A DNA stretch of 64,000 bases. It comes from Methylobacterium longum (lineage in GTDB: Bacteria; Pseudomonadota; Alphaproteobacteria; Rhizobiales; Beijerinckiaceae). The notes below the pieces were generated by a model. The model was given only the letters and a program-made list of their open reading frames with translations, had not been told where the DNA came from and searched no databases. Within the stretch, counting starts at the first letter, position 1; the number at the start of each line of letters is the position of its first letter. The stretch spans positions 1 to 64,000 of the forward strand of contig NZ_BPQS01000006.1 of assembly GCF_022179385.1 (NCBI RefSeq), read 5' to 3'. Positions 8,432 to 19,938 of this stretch are shown here, one piece after another. Both the position numbers and the translations under genes were made by a program.

Positions 8432-9301
8432 TCAGGCCGCGCCGGCGACCCGCGCCTTGCCGCCGAGCATGCGGGCCAGGAGCACGACGTCGGCCGCGTT
8501 GTCCGAGAGCAGGTCGGTGATGTCGCCGACTTCCAGCGCCTTCACGTGGCGGCAGCGCACGCCGTAGCGGCCGGCCGTGCAGGTGCAGCGCAATTGCGGG
8601 CCGCCCGCCTGCTCCTCCAGGCTCACGTGGTAGCGATTGCCGGTCGATCCCCGCATGGCGAAGCGCAGCGCGGCGGGGGCTTCGGGGAAGGCCGCCATCG
8701 CCCGTCCGCTGATCGCGCCCGGCACGCGGCGGGGCGCGGGCGGGCCGCCGGTGGCCCGCGTGAGCGGCAGGCCGATCGCCGCCGCGAGGGCGTGCACGTC
8801 GGCGGCGTCCCGCTCGCGCATCGCGGCGAGCGCGATCTGCGCGCAGGCATAGGCGTCCTCGCCGGCATCGTGGTGCTCAAAGCGGATCCCGAGGCGTCGG
8901 GCCACCTTGCCGAGGCCGCAGCCTTCCGGCGCCGGGAAGACCCGGCGGGCGACCTGGACCGTGCAGAGATAGGTGAGATCCGGCACGGCCACGCCGGCCC
9001 GCGCCAGACCGGCCCGCAGCACCCCGATGTCGAAGCTCGCGTTGTGCGCCAGGATCAGGCCGCGGCCGAGATCGCCCAGGTAGGGTGCCATCACGGCCGC
9101 GAAATCCGGTTTGCCGGCGACATCGGCCGGCAGGATGCCGTGGACCCGGATGTTACCGGGTGCGAAGCGCATCTCGGGCGGCCGGATCAGGTGGCTCTCC
9201 CGGCGCACGACCCGCCCGTCCGCGATCCAGGCGAGACCGACCGCGCAGGCGCTGTCGCGCCGCTCGTTGGCCGTCTCGAAGTCGAGGGCCAGGACCGTCA
9301 T
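8432..9301 (-). CDS. DEDDh 3'-5' exonuclease with C-terminal SWIM-like zinc motif
   Basis: A 289-residue protein in two parts. Residues 1 to about 175 form a DnaQ/epsilon-type exonuclease with LDFETAN (metal ligands Asp7, Glu9), HNASFDIGVLRA and the HHDAGEDA motif that supplies the catalytic His and last Asp. The C-terminal part has CTC-x8-CRH (Cys239, Cys241, Cys250, His252), which matches the SWIM zinc-finger pattern CxCxnCxH. The middle is Pro/Ala-rich. The product probably trims or proofreads nucleic acid, with the SWIM-like module binding DNA or protein. It starts 73 bases from ligA, which is upstream and co-oriented, so both may be one DNA-repair transcript. The exact substrate is unknown. 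Confidence 0.85.
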   Translation of the reverse strand: MTVLALDFETANERRDSACAVGLAWIADGRVVRRESHLIRPPEMRFAPGNIRVHGILPADVAGKPDFAAVMAPYLGDLGRGLILAHNASFDIGVLRAGLARAGVAVPDLTYLCTVQVARRVFPAPEGCGLGKVARRLGIRFEHHDAGEDAYACAQIALAAMRERDAADVHALAAAIGLPLTRATGGPPAPRRVPGAISGRAMAAFPEAPAALRFAMRGSTGNRYHVSLEEQAGGPQLRCTCTAGRYGVRCRHVKALEVGDITDLLSDNAADVVLLARMLGGKARVAGAA

Positions 9302-9373
9302 CGCGGATCGACCGTGCCGGGTGGGAGTTCTCGGGGCGTTCTCCCGCAGGTCTAAGCCGGCCGGACTCGGGCT

Positions 9374-11815
<2,442 letters not shown>

Positions 11816-11870
11816 CTAACGCATCGGCGGCCCACGGGGAGTCGGCCGGGGCCCGGCATCCCCGCTTCCC

Positions 11871-13166
11871 TCAGGGCGAATCCCCGAGCAGGTCGTTGCG
11901 GCCGGCCAATCGGAAGGCCGCCAGGAATACGGCGGCCACGAGGGCCGCGACGGCGTGCAGCGCCAGCATGGGGGCGATCCAGCCGGCGAGGGCGGTGCCG
12001 ACCACCGAACCGAGGTTCATCGTCGCCATGTAGACCTCGAACTGCGTGGCGGCCCCGGCACGCCCGCGGCTCGCCTGAAGGAGGGCCGGCATGAGCGCGA
12101 CGATCAGCAAACCCGGCAGCATGTTGGTGAGCGCCAGGATCAGCGGGCCCGCGGGCCCGACGAGACCGAGGCCCAGGAGCGCGCCGGCGAGGAGGAAGGT
12201 GCCGGCGCTGGCCAGCAGCAGGGCGCGCAGCGGCCGGACCGGCCCGGCCCTGTCGGACCAGACCCCGATGGCCAGAGCCCCGGCCGTACCGCTCGCGAGC
12301 GCCAGGACGGCCTGGAGCCGCGACAGGGCGGCGGGGTCCCAGCCTTGACCCTGAAGCAGATCGATCGAGAACGGCAGCTCGAACAAGCCGAGGGCGCAGT
12401 CGAGGCCGAAGCAGAGGGCGAGGAGCCTCAAGGCCCGTGGCCGCCGGAGGGACACGGAGAGGCGCAGCAGGAAGCGCCGGACGGACAGAGGCCGCGGCGG
12501 CGCCCCCCGCCGGCTGAATGCCACCAGCGCGTCGGCGCGTCCCTCCCGGATCAGCAGCATCGGCAGGCTCGCCAGGACCGCGGTGGCGAGCAGCCAGCGG
12601 CTGCTGACCGCGATCCCGGAGGTCGCCAGCAGCCCCCCGAACAGGGCGGCGCTGAGGCTGGTGCCGACCACGAATCCGGCCCGCGTACAGGCGCTCACCC
12701 GTCCGAGTTCGGCCGGCGGAACGTGGTCCATGATCATGCGGTCGCAGGCGGTGTCGAGGAGCGCGGCGAACAGGCTGTGGATCAGGAAGATGAGGCCCAG
12801 CCAACTGATCCGGTCCGTGCCCGGCAGAAGCAGAAGCGCCAGGGTCGCGTGGCATCCGAGGATCGCCGCGACGGCGAACGGCCTGCGCCGTCCCATCCGG
12901 AAGTCGCCGGCACGGTCGATCAGCGGTCCCCACAGGATCGGCTGCAGGGTCCAGGGCAGGCCCGCCAGCGCGAAGTGAAACCCGATCTCGGCCGCCGACA
13001 CCCCCTGCACCGCGAGGTGGTTGGCGAGGGCCGTCAACGAGAAGCCGGCGACCACGCCCTGGTAGAGGTAGGTGGCGAAGAAGACGCCGTAGCGGGCACG
13101 GCGTCCGGCGAGGCTCGGCCAGCCGCGAGCGGCTTCGATCAGGCTTGCCGCTCGGAGCGCGATCAA
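11871..13166 (-). CDS. Major facilitator superfamily transporter
   Basis: A 431-residue inner-membrane protein with about twelve hydrophobic segments. The loop after segment 2 carries WGPLIDRAGDFRMGRRRPF, an expanded version of the MFS loop 2-3 motif that resembles sugar or siderophore-type MFS families more than drug pumps. A second similar loop, GVWSDRAGPVRPL, lies at the start of the second half, as expected from the internal duplication. The substrate cannot be told from sequence. It is divergent from the phosphopantetheinyl transferase gene with 100 bases between them and lies 64 bases upstream of ligA on the same strand. Confidence 0.85.
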   Translation of the reverse strand: MIALRAASLIEAARGWPSLAGRRARYGVFFATYLYQGVVAGFSLTALANHLAVQGVSAAEIGFHFALAGLPWTLQPILWGPLIDRAGDFRMGRRRPFAVAAILGCHATLALLLLPGTDRISWLGLIFLIHSLFAALLDTACDRMIMDHVPPAELGRVSACTRAGFVVGTSLSAALFGGLLATSGIAVSSRWLLATAVLASLPMLLIREGRADALVAFSRRGAPPRPLSVRRFLLRLSVSLRRPRALRLLALCFGLDCALGLFELPFSIDLLQGQGWDPAALSRLQAVLALASGTAGALAIGVWSDRAGPVRPLRALLLASAGTFLLAGALLGLGLVGPAGPLILALTNMLPGLLIVALMPALLQASRGRAGAATQFEVYMATMNLGSVVGTALAGWIAPMLALHAVAALVAAVFLAAFRLAGRNDLLGDSP

Positions 13167-13266
13167 GCCGAACGGCCCTTGCCGGCCCGCTCACGACCCA
13201 CGATGGTCCTCATGCCGTCTTCACCGGGTCCATTCGCGCCGTGCCACGTCCCGACGATGCTAGCCC

Positions 13267-14004
13267 GTGCGTCCGGCCCCCGCGAGGCGTCGCGTGAGCG
13301 CGGCCGAGGTTTGGGTCGTCGACCTCGCGTCGTCGCCGGACCGGCTCGACCTCTGCGCCAGCATCCTCGACGATTCCGAGTGTGCCCGGGCGGATCGGTT
13401 CGCGCGGGCCGCGGATCGCGCCCGCTACGTGGCGAGCCACGCCGCGCTCCGGCTGATCCTCGCGGATCGGCTGGACCTCGATCCCACCGAGATCCGCTTC
13501 GCGACCGGGTCGGGCGGCAAGCCGTGTCTGGCCGGCGCCGCACGCGGCGTCCTCGCCTTCAACCTCTCGCATTCCGCAGATCGGGCGCTGGTCGGCCTGA
13601 CGCCGGGCGCCGCGATCGGCGTCGATGTCGAGGTGGTGCGCCCCCTGCCGGATGCCGAGCGGATCGCGCGAACGCATTTCGCCGCCGACGAGGCCGCCGC
13701 CCTCGCGGCCCTTCCGGCGGACGCGCGCGCAGCGGCCTTCTTCGACCTCTGGACCCGCAAGGAGGCGGTGGTGAAGGCCCTCGGCACCGGCCTGTCTCTG
13801 CCCCTGGACCGGTTCAGCGTATCGCTCCCCCCGGCGGCGCCGCGGCTCCTGCGCGGCGCCCGGAGCGACGCCCGGATCGAGGCCTGGACCCTGGCGACGC
13901 TCGATCTCGGTCCGGCCTACGCCGCCACCGTCGCGGTTCGGTCGGCCGACGCAGCCGTCTCCTGCCGGGCATGGGCCGCGGACTGGCCGGATCGTCTCGG
14001 CTGA
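13267..14004 (+). CDS. Sfp-type 4'-phosphopantetheinyl transferase
   Basis: Transfers phosphopantetheine from CoA to Ser of carrier proteins of polyketide, peptide or fatty-acid synthases. The family motifs are GKPCL (85-89), FNLSHS (98-103), IGVDVE (Asp120, Glu122, magnesium ligands) and DLWTRKEAVVKA (Glu166, Lys170). The length, 245 residues from GTG 13267, fits the Sfp group rather than short AcpS. A second GTG at 13294 would remove nine mostly basic residues and is equally plausible. No carrier-protein substrate gene is in the window. The gene lies between a divergent MFS gene and tRNA-Pro. Confidence 0.9.
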   Translation: MRPAPARRRVSAAEVWVVDLASSPDRLDLCASILDDSECARADRFARAADRARYVASHAALRLILADRLDLDPTEIRFATGSGGKPCLAGAARGVLAFNLSHSADRALVGLTPGAAIGVDVEVVRPLPDAERIARTHFAADEAAALAALPADARAAAFFDLWTRKEAVVKALGTGLSLPLDRFSVSLPPAAPRLLRGARSDARIEAWTLATLDLGPAYAATVAVRSADAAVSCRAWAADWPDRLG

Positions 14005-14021
14005 AACCGGCAAAACCGCGC

Positions 14022-14050
14022 TTGCGGCCCGGGGAAGGCACGGCTATACA
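14022..14050 (+). promoter_or_regulatory. Probable promoter of tRNA-Pro
   Basis: TTGCGG (14022-14027) and TATACA (14045-14050) are separated by 17 bases. The element lies 37 bases before the mature tRNA 5' end and inside the gap after the transferase gene, implying a 5' leader of roughly 30 bases removed by RNase P. Confidence 0.6.
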
Positions 14051-14087
14051 CCCGTCGCCGGCCCCAGCGGACACGCAGGGCCGCCTT

Positions 14088-14164
14088 CGGAGTGTAGCGC
14101 AGTCTGGTAGCGCACCACGTTCGGGACGTGGGGGTCGCAGGTTCAAATCCTGCCACTCCGACCA
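14088..14164 (+). tRNA. tRNA-Pro (anticodon CGG)
   Basis: A 77-base cloverleaf. The acceptor stem CGGAGTG pairs with CACTCCG, followed by A and an encoded CCA. The anticodon stem CCACG/CGTGG holds the loop TTCGGGA with anticodon CGG, reading CCG, a common Pro codon in a GC-rich genome. The T-arm contains GGTTCAAATCC. The region downstream departs from neighbouring gene style, but I see no duplicated tRNA end, so there is no proof of integration here. Confidence 0.96.
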
Positions 14165-14240
14165 ATCTTTCCCGAGATTCAGCATCATCCCGGCACTGAC
14201 CGCCGACCGCTCCTTCGCGTGAAGGGCGGCACCTGGCGCA

Positions 14241-16004
14241 TCAGGCTGTGCGAAGCGGGCCCTGGAGTGCGATCGAGATCCGGCCCGCCGATGACGGATT
14301 GCTCTGTTCGCTCGTCTGATACTCCGCCAGCCGCGGCGCGGTCAGGTTGCGCAGTTCATGGAGCAGCGCCGCCTGCGCGGGCTCAGCCGAGAAGGCGTGA
14401 TCCGCGTCGGCGATGACGCGGACGGGCTCGCCCAGGATCGCGGCCGCTTCGTCCAGGGAACCGAGCTGGGTCCGAAGATCGACCAGGCCGAGGTCGCCGG
14501 CACTGTAGATGACGACGAGCCTCGCTCCGCGGCGACGCACGTCGGCGATGCGCGCGCTGATCGATCGCGATCGTTCGTTCGACCCGGCGGGTTTGACGAA
14601 CTTGTCGATCAGCCGCGCGGTGCTGCGCCGCGCGAGGGACCGGACGATCTTGCCGACCGGCGCCGCCCCGGTCAGGAGCCGCCGCCAAGTTCCCCATTTG
14701 AGCAACATGGCGGCGTAGGCCGAGATATGTCGGGCCGGCTTGGCGCCGTACGACTCGCCGCCGTGCGTCAATTCCCAATCGAAGCAGTACAGATTGATCA
14801 GGACCGCGGCGGTGATCCTGGGATCCTGGCAGATGGCGTGGAAGGCCAGATAGGCACCGTTGCAGGCGCCGACGACGATGACGGGCCGTGCCGTGTCCTC
14901 GGTGAGGACGTCGATGGCCGCGCGGAGGTCGCCGACGGCATCGAGCTTGTAGAGCGGCGACTCGCCGTCCGGCCGGTCGGCACTATCCCCGACCCCGCGG
15001 AGGTCCATCCGCAGCGAGGTCACGCCGAAGCGTGCGAGGGTCCGGGCCAGTGTCGTGGTGTGCCGGCCGTGGCCGGAATGCACGAAGGCGCCCAAGTTGA
15101 CGAAGAGCACGGCGGGGGTTCTGGGCAGCACGGCCGGGGGCTGGCACCGGATGCCGAACAGTCCGTTCCCGAACCGAAGGGGCGCCTCGCTCCATCCCGC
15201 GCCGGTCATCGTCGTGTCCGCTGCCGGCGGACAGAGCGACCGGCCCGGTCGCTCCGCAGCATCCTCGGAGACGAAGTCCAGGATCCGCGTGCGCGTCGCC
15301 TCCGGCATGCTGCTCTGATGCGCATCCGTCAGAAGGCAGCCGAGCCTGGGGAATTCGCCGGCTTCGGCCCGGCTGCCCTGCTGCGTGAACTTGGCAGCGA
15401 GGTGTGCCAGATCGGGGCCCAGAAGGAGGATCCGGGGCGCCGGCGGCCGCGCAGCGCGGCAGAGATCGATCTGCGCCACATCCTCCTTCAGGTCCGCGTT
15501 CACGCTGAAGCCACCCACGGATAACAGGCCCGGCCGCTTCACCAGGGGGGTACCGTCCGGCTCGATATCGACGAGGCGCGCCTGCATCTCCATCTCGCGC
15601 AGATAGGCGCGGCCCCGCGTGAACGGCGCGAGGAGGACCAGCCGGTCGACACCGCCTTCCGCCGCGACGAGCGCCGCCAGCGTCGCCCCGAAGCGCAGGC
15701 CGACGAGGACGATCTCCTCCGCCTTCGCCTCGTCCCGCAGGACGCGAACGGCCCCGCGGATCGCGTCACAGGCGCTGGCTAGTCGTACGGGCGTGTCTTC
15801 CGAGTCGCCTTCACCCGGATAGTCGAAGCGGGCAACTGCGCAGCCCGCGGCCGCGATCCCTTCACTGAGGTCACGCCACCAGCGATGCACCGTATGCTGT
15901 TCATAACCGAATGTCCCGCAGAGCACGACGCCGCGGTTATTGCGACCGGCGCCGTACCAACCGAAATTTCCATCCAGCCAAAACGGTTTCATGGTATCGA
16001 ACAT
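14241..16004 (-). CDS. Double alpha/beta-hydrolase protein with non-serine nucleophile elbows
   Basis: A 587-residue protein made of two alpha/beta-hydrolase folds in tandem, each with its own elbow and C-terminal His candidate. In the first (about residues 20-245) the elbow reads GLRFG (102-106), with Arg104 where the catalytic Ser is expected. In the second (about 278-575) it reads GACNG (379-383), with Cys381 there; RMDLRGVGDS and DADHAF are typical hydrolase segments. The GLRxG elbow recalls the exosortase A-associated hydrolase family. No signal peptide is visible, so it is probably cytoplasmic. The upstream region is strikingly AT-rich. I suggest a role in modifying a surface polymer or lipid, but no substrate can be named. 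Confidence 0.75.
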   Translation of the reverse strand: MFDTMKPFWLDGNFGWYGAGRNNRGVVLCGTFGYEQHTVHRWWRDLSEGIAAAGCAVARFDYPGEGDSEDTPVRLASACDAIRGAVRVLRDEAKAEEIVLVGLRFGATLAALVAAEGGVDRLVLLAPFTRGRAYLREMEMQARLVDIEPDGTPLVKRPGLLSVGGFSVNADLKEDVAQIDLCRAARPPAPRILLLGPDLAHLAAKFTQQGSRAEAGEFPRLGCLLTDAHQSSMPEATRTRILDFVSEDAAERPGRSLCPPAADTTMTGAGWSEAPLRFGNGLFGIRCQPPAVLPRTPAVLFVNLGAFVHSGHGRHTTTLARTLARFGVTSLRMDLRGVGDSADRPDGESPLYKLDAVGDLRAAIDVLTEDTARPVIVVGACNGAYLAFHAICQDPRITAAVLINLYCFDWELTHGGESYGAKPARHISAYAAMLLKWGTWRRLLTGAAPVGKIVRSLARRSTARLIDKFVKPAGSNERSRSISARIADVRRRGARLVVIYSAGDLGLVDLRTQLGSLDEAAAILGEPVRVIADADHAFSAEPAQAALLHELRNLTAPRLAEYQTSEQSNPSSAGRISIALQGPLRTA

Positions 16005-16577
16005 GCGATGAAATTTTGAAAATTGTAAATTTTGGACTGGTCGGCCGTCAATGCGGCGAATAATAAATAATCGGTGTTGTGAAGACGTAGGGCTACCTAA
16101 GTAGATTCACGAAAATTTGCCGATCACGGGGTCGAGCGCGGGCTCCCTTGAGGGCCGGGTGCTCCATGACCGGACGATCGCGCCGACCCTTCCCCCGCGG
16201 CCGCCATCGCGAGGCCTGCGCGGTCGGACGGGGTGGGGCGCCGCTCGGCGCTGAAAGGTCCGTGACGCCGGCCCGGAGTTGGGCTGGGGCGGGGAGGCGC
16301 ATGCCGCCGCAGAAGCGGGGTGGAACTCGTCGCAAGTGTCTCCAACGAGCCCCCGCGCTCGGCAGCGCCATCCGCACCTCTTCACGTCGACGCGGCGGGC
16401 GGATCGGAACGCAGGACTCGACAGCGCTCGCCGCGGACCGGCGCGGACCAACGGGCGCGACCCGGGGCTCGAAGATCGACGGGCAGACCCGATGGCGCGG
16501 CAGCAGCGTCGCCCTCTGCCCCATCGCCGACGCGTTTCCTGCGACAGCACCGCGGCGAGCGTCTATGGCTCCCGCTC
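16005..16577. other. Intergenic region with AT-rich promoter segment
   Basis: This 573-base gap separates two divergent genes. Its first 120 bases are markedly AT-rich (runs such as AAATTTTGAAAATTGTAAATTTT near 16008 and AATAATAAATAAT near 16060), unlike the rest of the window, and probably contain the hydrolase-gene promoter. The remainder returns to high GC. The frame of the SGNH-like gene is open back to 16320, but its residues there are low-complexity Arg/Pro/Ala, so I do not treat it as coding. Confidence 0.55.
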
Positions 16578-17633
16578 ATGGCCACGAGATCGCCAGCACC
16601 GGACCGACCGTCGCCGACCGCCTCCGCGGCATGGCGCGCCTTCGCGCAGAGCTTCGTCGCCTGCGCTGTTCTGGCAGGCGCGACGGCGCTGATCTTCGTC
16701 GCGGCCCTCGATCCCTACGGTTTACGGGCCGCACCCGGACGGCCGCCGGGCCCGATCATGGATGCCAACCAGCGGCTGTCCTACCCGCAGATCGCCCGCG
16801 GCGGCAGGTTCGATGCGGCGGTGTTCGGCACGTCCACCGCGCGGCTGCTCGACCCGGATGCCCTGGACGCGGCCTTCGGCGCCACGTTCGCGAATCTGGC
16901 GGTCAACGCCGCGACCCCGGATGAGCAGATCCGTCTCGCGGACCTGTTCCTGGCTGGCCGACCGGTCCGGGTCATCCTGTTCGGGCTCGACACGACGTGG
17001 TGCGCCGCCGATCCGCCGACACGGACCGCCAACGCCTTCCCCGACTGGCTCTACGCGGAGGCTGTATCCTGGGGCGCTCTGCGGCAGGCCAGCCTGCGCT
17101 CCGTGACGGTGGCGTTCCAGGCCGGTCTGGCGCGGCTCGGCCTGGAACGGCCGCGCATCCGCCGGGACGGTTACGCCGTCTTCACACCGTCGGAGGACCG
17201 GTACGATCCGGAGCGGGCGCACGCCCACATCCAGGCCGGCGCCCTCGATCCGGCCGCGCACGCGGACGCCCCCGACTCGGCAATGCCCGCGCTGACGCGG
17301 CTCGACCAGCTCCTCGGTCGAGTTCCGGCGGATGCGCTGAAGCTCGTGGCGTTCATGCCGGTGCACGTTGTGGCGCAGGGTACCCCGGGGACGCCGGCGG
17401 GGCGGCGCGAGGCCGCCTGCAAGGCGCGCGTCGCGGCGATCGGCGCACGACGCGGCGCGGTGGTGGTGGATTTCCGCATCCGATCGCCGATCACCGCGCA
17501 GGACGCGCATTACTGGGACGCGCTGCACTACCGCCTGCCGATCGCGGCGCGCATCGTACAGGATCTGAAGGACGCCGTGGCGCGCGGGACGAGCGATCCC
17601 GCGGGCGATTTTCAAGTGCTCGCACGCCCCTGA
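16578..17633 (+). CDS. Membrane-anchored SGNH-hydrolase-like protein
   Basis: A 351-residue protein with one N-terminal membrane segment (about residues 24-44) and a periplasmic domain. FGTSTAR (84-89, Ser86) looks like a variant of the SGNH block I nucleophile, and WDALHY near residue 310 looks like the Asp-x-x-His block V. These are weak but correctly ordered signs of an SGNH or AlgX/DltD-like esterase or acyltransferase. The ATG at 16578 starts just before the membrane segment. Its neighbour, across a divergent promoter region, is the double hydrolase protein, so the two may share a substrate such as an acylated surface glycan. The catalytic assignment is inference. Confidence 0.65.
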   Translation: MATRSPAPDRPSPTASAAWRAFAQSFVACAVLAGATALIFVAALDPYGLRAAPGRPPGPIMDANQRLSYPQIARGGRFDAAVFGTSTARLLDPDALDAAFGATFANLAVNAATPDEQIRLADLFLAGRPVRVILFGLDTTWCAADPPTRTANAFPDWLYAEAVSWGALRQASLRSVTVAFQAGLARLGLERPRIRRDGYAVFTPSEDRYDPERAHAHIQAGALDPAAHADAPDSAMPALTRLDQLLGRVPADALKLVAFMPVHVVAQGTPGTPAGRREAACKARVAAIGARRGAVVVDFRIRSPITAQDAHYWDALHYRLPIAARIVQDLKDAVARGTSDPAGDFQVLARP

Positions 17634-17642
17634 CGGGTTGGA

Positions 17643-18779
17643 TCAGGCGGCCGCACGCTCCGCGCGCGCCCATCCCTCCCGGGTGGCGCTGCAGTAATCG
17701 CCGTACCGCCCATCCCGGATCGCCGCCCGGGCGCCGGCCATCAGGTCCTGATAATAAGCGAGGTTGTTCCAAGTCAGCAGCATCATCCCGAGTATCTCAT
17801 TCGACCGAACCAGATGATGCAGGTAGGCGCGGGAGTAATCCCGGGCAGCTGGGCACGTCGAGGCGTCGTCGAGCGGCGCCGTGTCCTCCGCGTGGCGGGC
17901 GTTGCGCAGGTTGATCCGGCCGTGGCGCGTGTAGGCAAGCCCGTGGCGCCCGGCGCGGGTCGGCATCACGCAGTCGAACATGTCGATGCCGCGGGCGACC
18001 GCGCCCAGGATGTCGTCCGGCGTGCCGACACCCATCAGGTAGCGAGGCTTGGCCTGCGGCAGATGCGGTTCCACCGTCTCGATCATGGCGAACATCACCG
18101 CCTGCGGCTCGCCCACCGCGAGGCCGCCGACCGCGTAGCCCTTCAAGTCGAGGTCGGTCAGGGAGCGGGCGCTCTCGATCCGGAGCGCCGGAACGTCGCC
18201 ACCTTGAACGATGCCGAACATCGCGCGGCCGGGCTGCTCGCCGAAGGCGATACGGCAGCGTTCGGCCCAGCGCAGGGACAGGTGCATCGCCTTCTCGATG
18301 GCGCCGTGCTCGGCCGGGAGGCGGACGCACTCGTCGAGCTGCATCTGTATGTCGGAGCCGAGCAGGCCCTGGATCTCGATGGATCGCTCCGGGCTCATGT
18401 GGTGGGCCGTGCCGTCGATGTGCGAGCGGAAGGTGACGCCCTGCTCGTCGATCTTCCGCAGCGCCGAGAGGGACATGACCTGGAAGCCGCCGGAATCCGT
18501 CAGAATCGGCCGGTCCCAGTTCATGAATCGGTGCAGGCCGCCGAGCCGTGCCATCCGCTCGGCGCCCGGCCGCAGCATGAGATGGTAGGTGTTCCCGAGC
18601 ACCACGTCGGCGCCGAGGTCGCGGACCTGCTCCGGATACATCGCCTTCACGGTCGCCGCCGTCCCGACCGGCATGAAGGCCGGCGTTCTGATGGTGCCGC
18701 GGGCCGTGGCAATCTCACCCGTGCGGGCGGTGCCGTCCTGCGCGACGAGGGTGAAGCCGAAAGGGACGGAGTCGGTCAT
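17643..18779 (-). CDS. tgt: Queuine tRNA-ribosyltransferase
   Basis: Tgt exchanges guanine-34 of GUN-anticodon tRNAs for the queuosine precursor preQ1. Substrate and catalytic segments are clear: [23 protein letters not shown] (Asp95) and FDCVMPTR with the nucleophilic Asp. The 378-residue length is normal. The zinc site is atypical. Where the family usually has CxCxxC, this protein has Ser307, Cys309 and Ala312, while HHL (321-323) remains. The gene overlaps queA by four bases and is downstream of it, so the two are translationally coupled in one pathway. It converges on the SGNH-like gene with nine bases between the stops. Confidence 0.95.
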   Translation of the reverse strand: MTDSVPFGFTLVAQDGTARTGEIATARGTIRTPAFMPVGTAATVKAMYPEQVRDLGADVVLGNTYHLMLRPGAERMARLGGLHRFMNWDRPILTDSGGFQVMSLSALRKIDEQGVTFRSHIDGTAHHMSPERSIEIQGLLGSDIQMQLDECVRLPAEHGAIEKAMHLSLRWAERCRIAFGEQPGRAMFGIVQGGDVPALRIESARSLTDLDLKGYAVGGLAVGEPQAVMFAMIETVEPHLPQAKPRYLMGVGTPDDILGAVARGIDMFDCVMPTRAGRHGLAYTRHGRINLRNARHAEDTAPLDDASTCPAARDYSRAYLHHLVRSNEILGMMLLTWNNLAYYQDLMAGARAAIRDGRYGDYCSATREGWARAERAAA

Positions 18780-19840
18780 GGTACATCCGCGCCCGGGCCC
18801 GGGAAGAGCAGGCTGGCGTCACCGTAGGAGTAGAACCGGTATCCGCTCTGGATCGCGTGCGCGTAGGCGGCCTGCATGGTCTCCAAGCCCGAGAAGGCGG
18901 AGACAAGCATGAAGAGGGTCGAACGCGGCAGGTGGAAGTTGGTCATCAGCGCGTCGATGGCGCGAAATCGGTAGCCGGGCGTAATGAAGATGTCGGTAGG
19001 GCCCGAGAAGGCCGCGAGCCGCCCATCCGGACCGGCGGCGCTTTCGAGGAGGCGGAGAGCCGTCGTGCCGACGGCCACGATCCGACCGCCCGCGGCGCGG
19101 ACGGCGTTGAGCGCTCCGGCCGTGGCGGCGTCGAGATGGCCGACCTCCGCGTGCATCCGATGGCTCTCCGTATCCTCTGCCTTGACGGGCAGGAAGGTGC
19201 CGGCACCCACGTGAAGGGTCACGTGGTGGCGTTGCAGCCCGGCGGCGTCGAGGTCCGCCAGCAACGCCTCTGAGAAGTGCAGGCCCGCGGTCGGGGCCGC
19301 GACGGCGCCGAGATTGCGGGCATAGACCGTCTGGTAATCGGTCGCGTCCCGAACATCGGTGGCGCGCTTGCCGGCGATGTAGGGGGGCAACGGCAGGGCG
19401 CCTTCGGCCGCGACGGCCGCGTCGAGGTCCGAGCCGGCCCGATCGAACTCGAGCAGGATCTCGCCGGCCTCCGCTTTCCCCACCACCACGGCCGTAAGGT
19501 CGCCGAAGCGCAGCGTATCGGTGGGGCTGAGCCGCTTGGCCGGTCGTGCGAAGGCGCGCCAGCGGGCGGGCGCCTCCCGCAGATGCAGCAGAACCTCGGT
19601 TCGCTGGCCGGGCGCGCCGGGACGCGTGCGCACGCCGGTGAGCCGGGCCGGGATCACCCGCGTGTCGTTAAAGACCAAGGCGTCGCCCGCCCGCAGGGCG
19701 CCAGGCAGGTCACGCACCATTTTGTCCGCCAGCGGCGCGCCGGGGCGCACCACGAGCATTCGCCCGGTGTCGCGCGGCTCGGCCGGACGCAGGGCGATGC
19801 TGGTCTCCGGAAGATCGAAATCGAAGAGGTCCACGCGCAT
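18776..19840 (-). CDS. queA: S-adenosylmethionine:tRNA ribosyltransferase-isomerase
   Basis: QueA adds the ribosyl group of SAM to preQ1-tRNA to form epoxyqueuosine, the step after Tgt. The protein opens [20 protein letters not shown], the typical family start, and contains [32 protein letters not shown] and the [14 protein letters not shown] segment near the end. I chose the ATG at 19840 over one 12 codons upstream, because the family N-terminus begins there. The last four bases overlap the tgt start (ATGA type), so queA-tgt is one operon on the minus strand. Confidence 0.95.
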   Translation of the reverse strand: MRVDLFDFDLPETSIALRPAEPRDTGRMLVVRPGAPLADKMVRDLPGALRAGDALVFNDTRVIPARLTGVRTRPGAPGQRTEVLLHLREAPARWRAFARPAKRLSPTDTLRFGDLTAVVVGKAEAGEILLEFDRAGSDLDAAVAAEGALPLPPYIAGKRATDVRDATDYQTVYARNLGAVAAPTAGLHFSEALLADLDAAGLQRHHVTLHVGAGTFLPVKAEDTESHRMHAEVGHLDAATAGALNAVRAAGGRIVAVGTTALRLLESAAGPDGRLAAFSGPTDIFITPGYRFRAIDALMTNFHLPRSTLFMLVSAFSGLETMQAAYAHAIQSGYRFYSYGDASLLFPGPGADVP

Positions 19841-19938
19841 CGCCGGCTGCCTGCACCGAACGGCAGCAGGTTTCAACCGCGGAACCGGTGCGGGGCGTGC
19901 CCGTTTTCCGCGTCACCGAGACGCGAGAAGCTCCGCCG

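Noticed and set aside
13917..14188. Minus-strand frames across tRNA-Pro (starting MVGVAGFEPATPTSR)
   Set aside because: The peptide is the known artefact of translating the antisense of a tRNA; the cloverleaf on the plus strand explains the sequence.
14165..14240. Integration site of a genomic island at tRNA-Pro
   Set aside because: No integrase and no repeated tRNA 3' end found downstream; atypical promoter composition alone is not enough.
16320..16577. Longer N-terminus of the SGNH-like protein
   Set aside because: The extension is Arg/Pro/Ala low-complexity and would place the membrane segment over 100 residues in; ATG 16578 is better.
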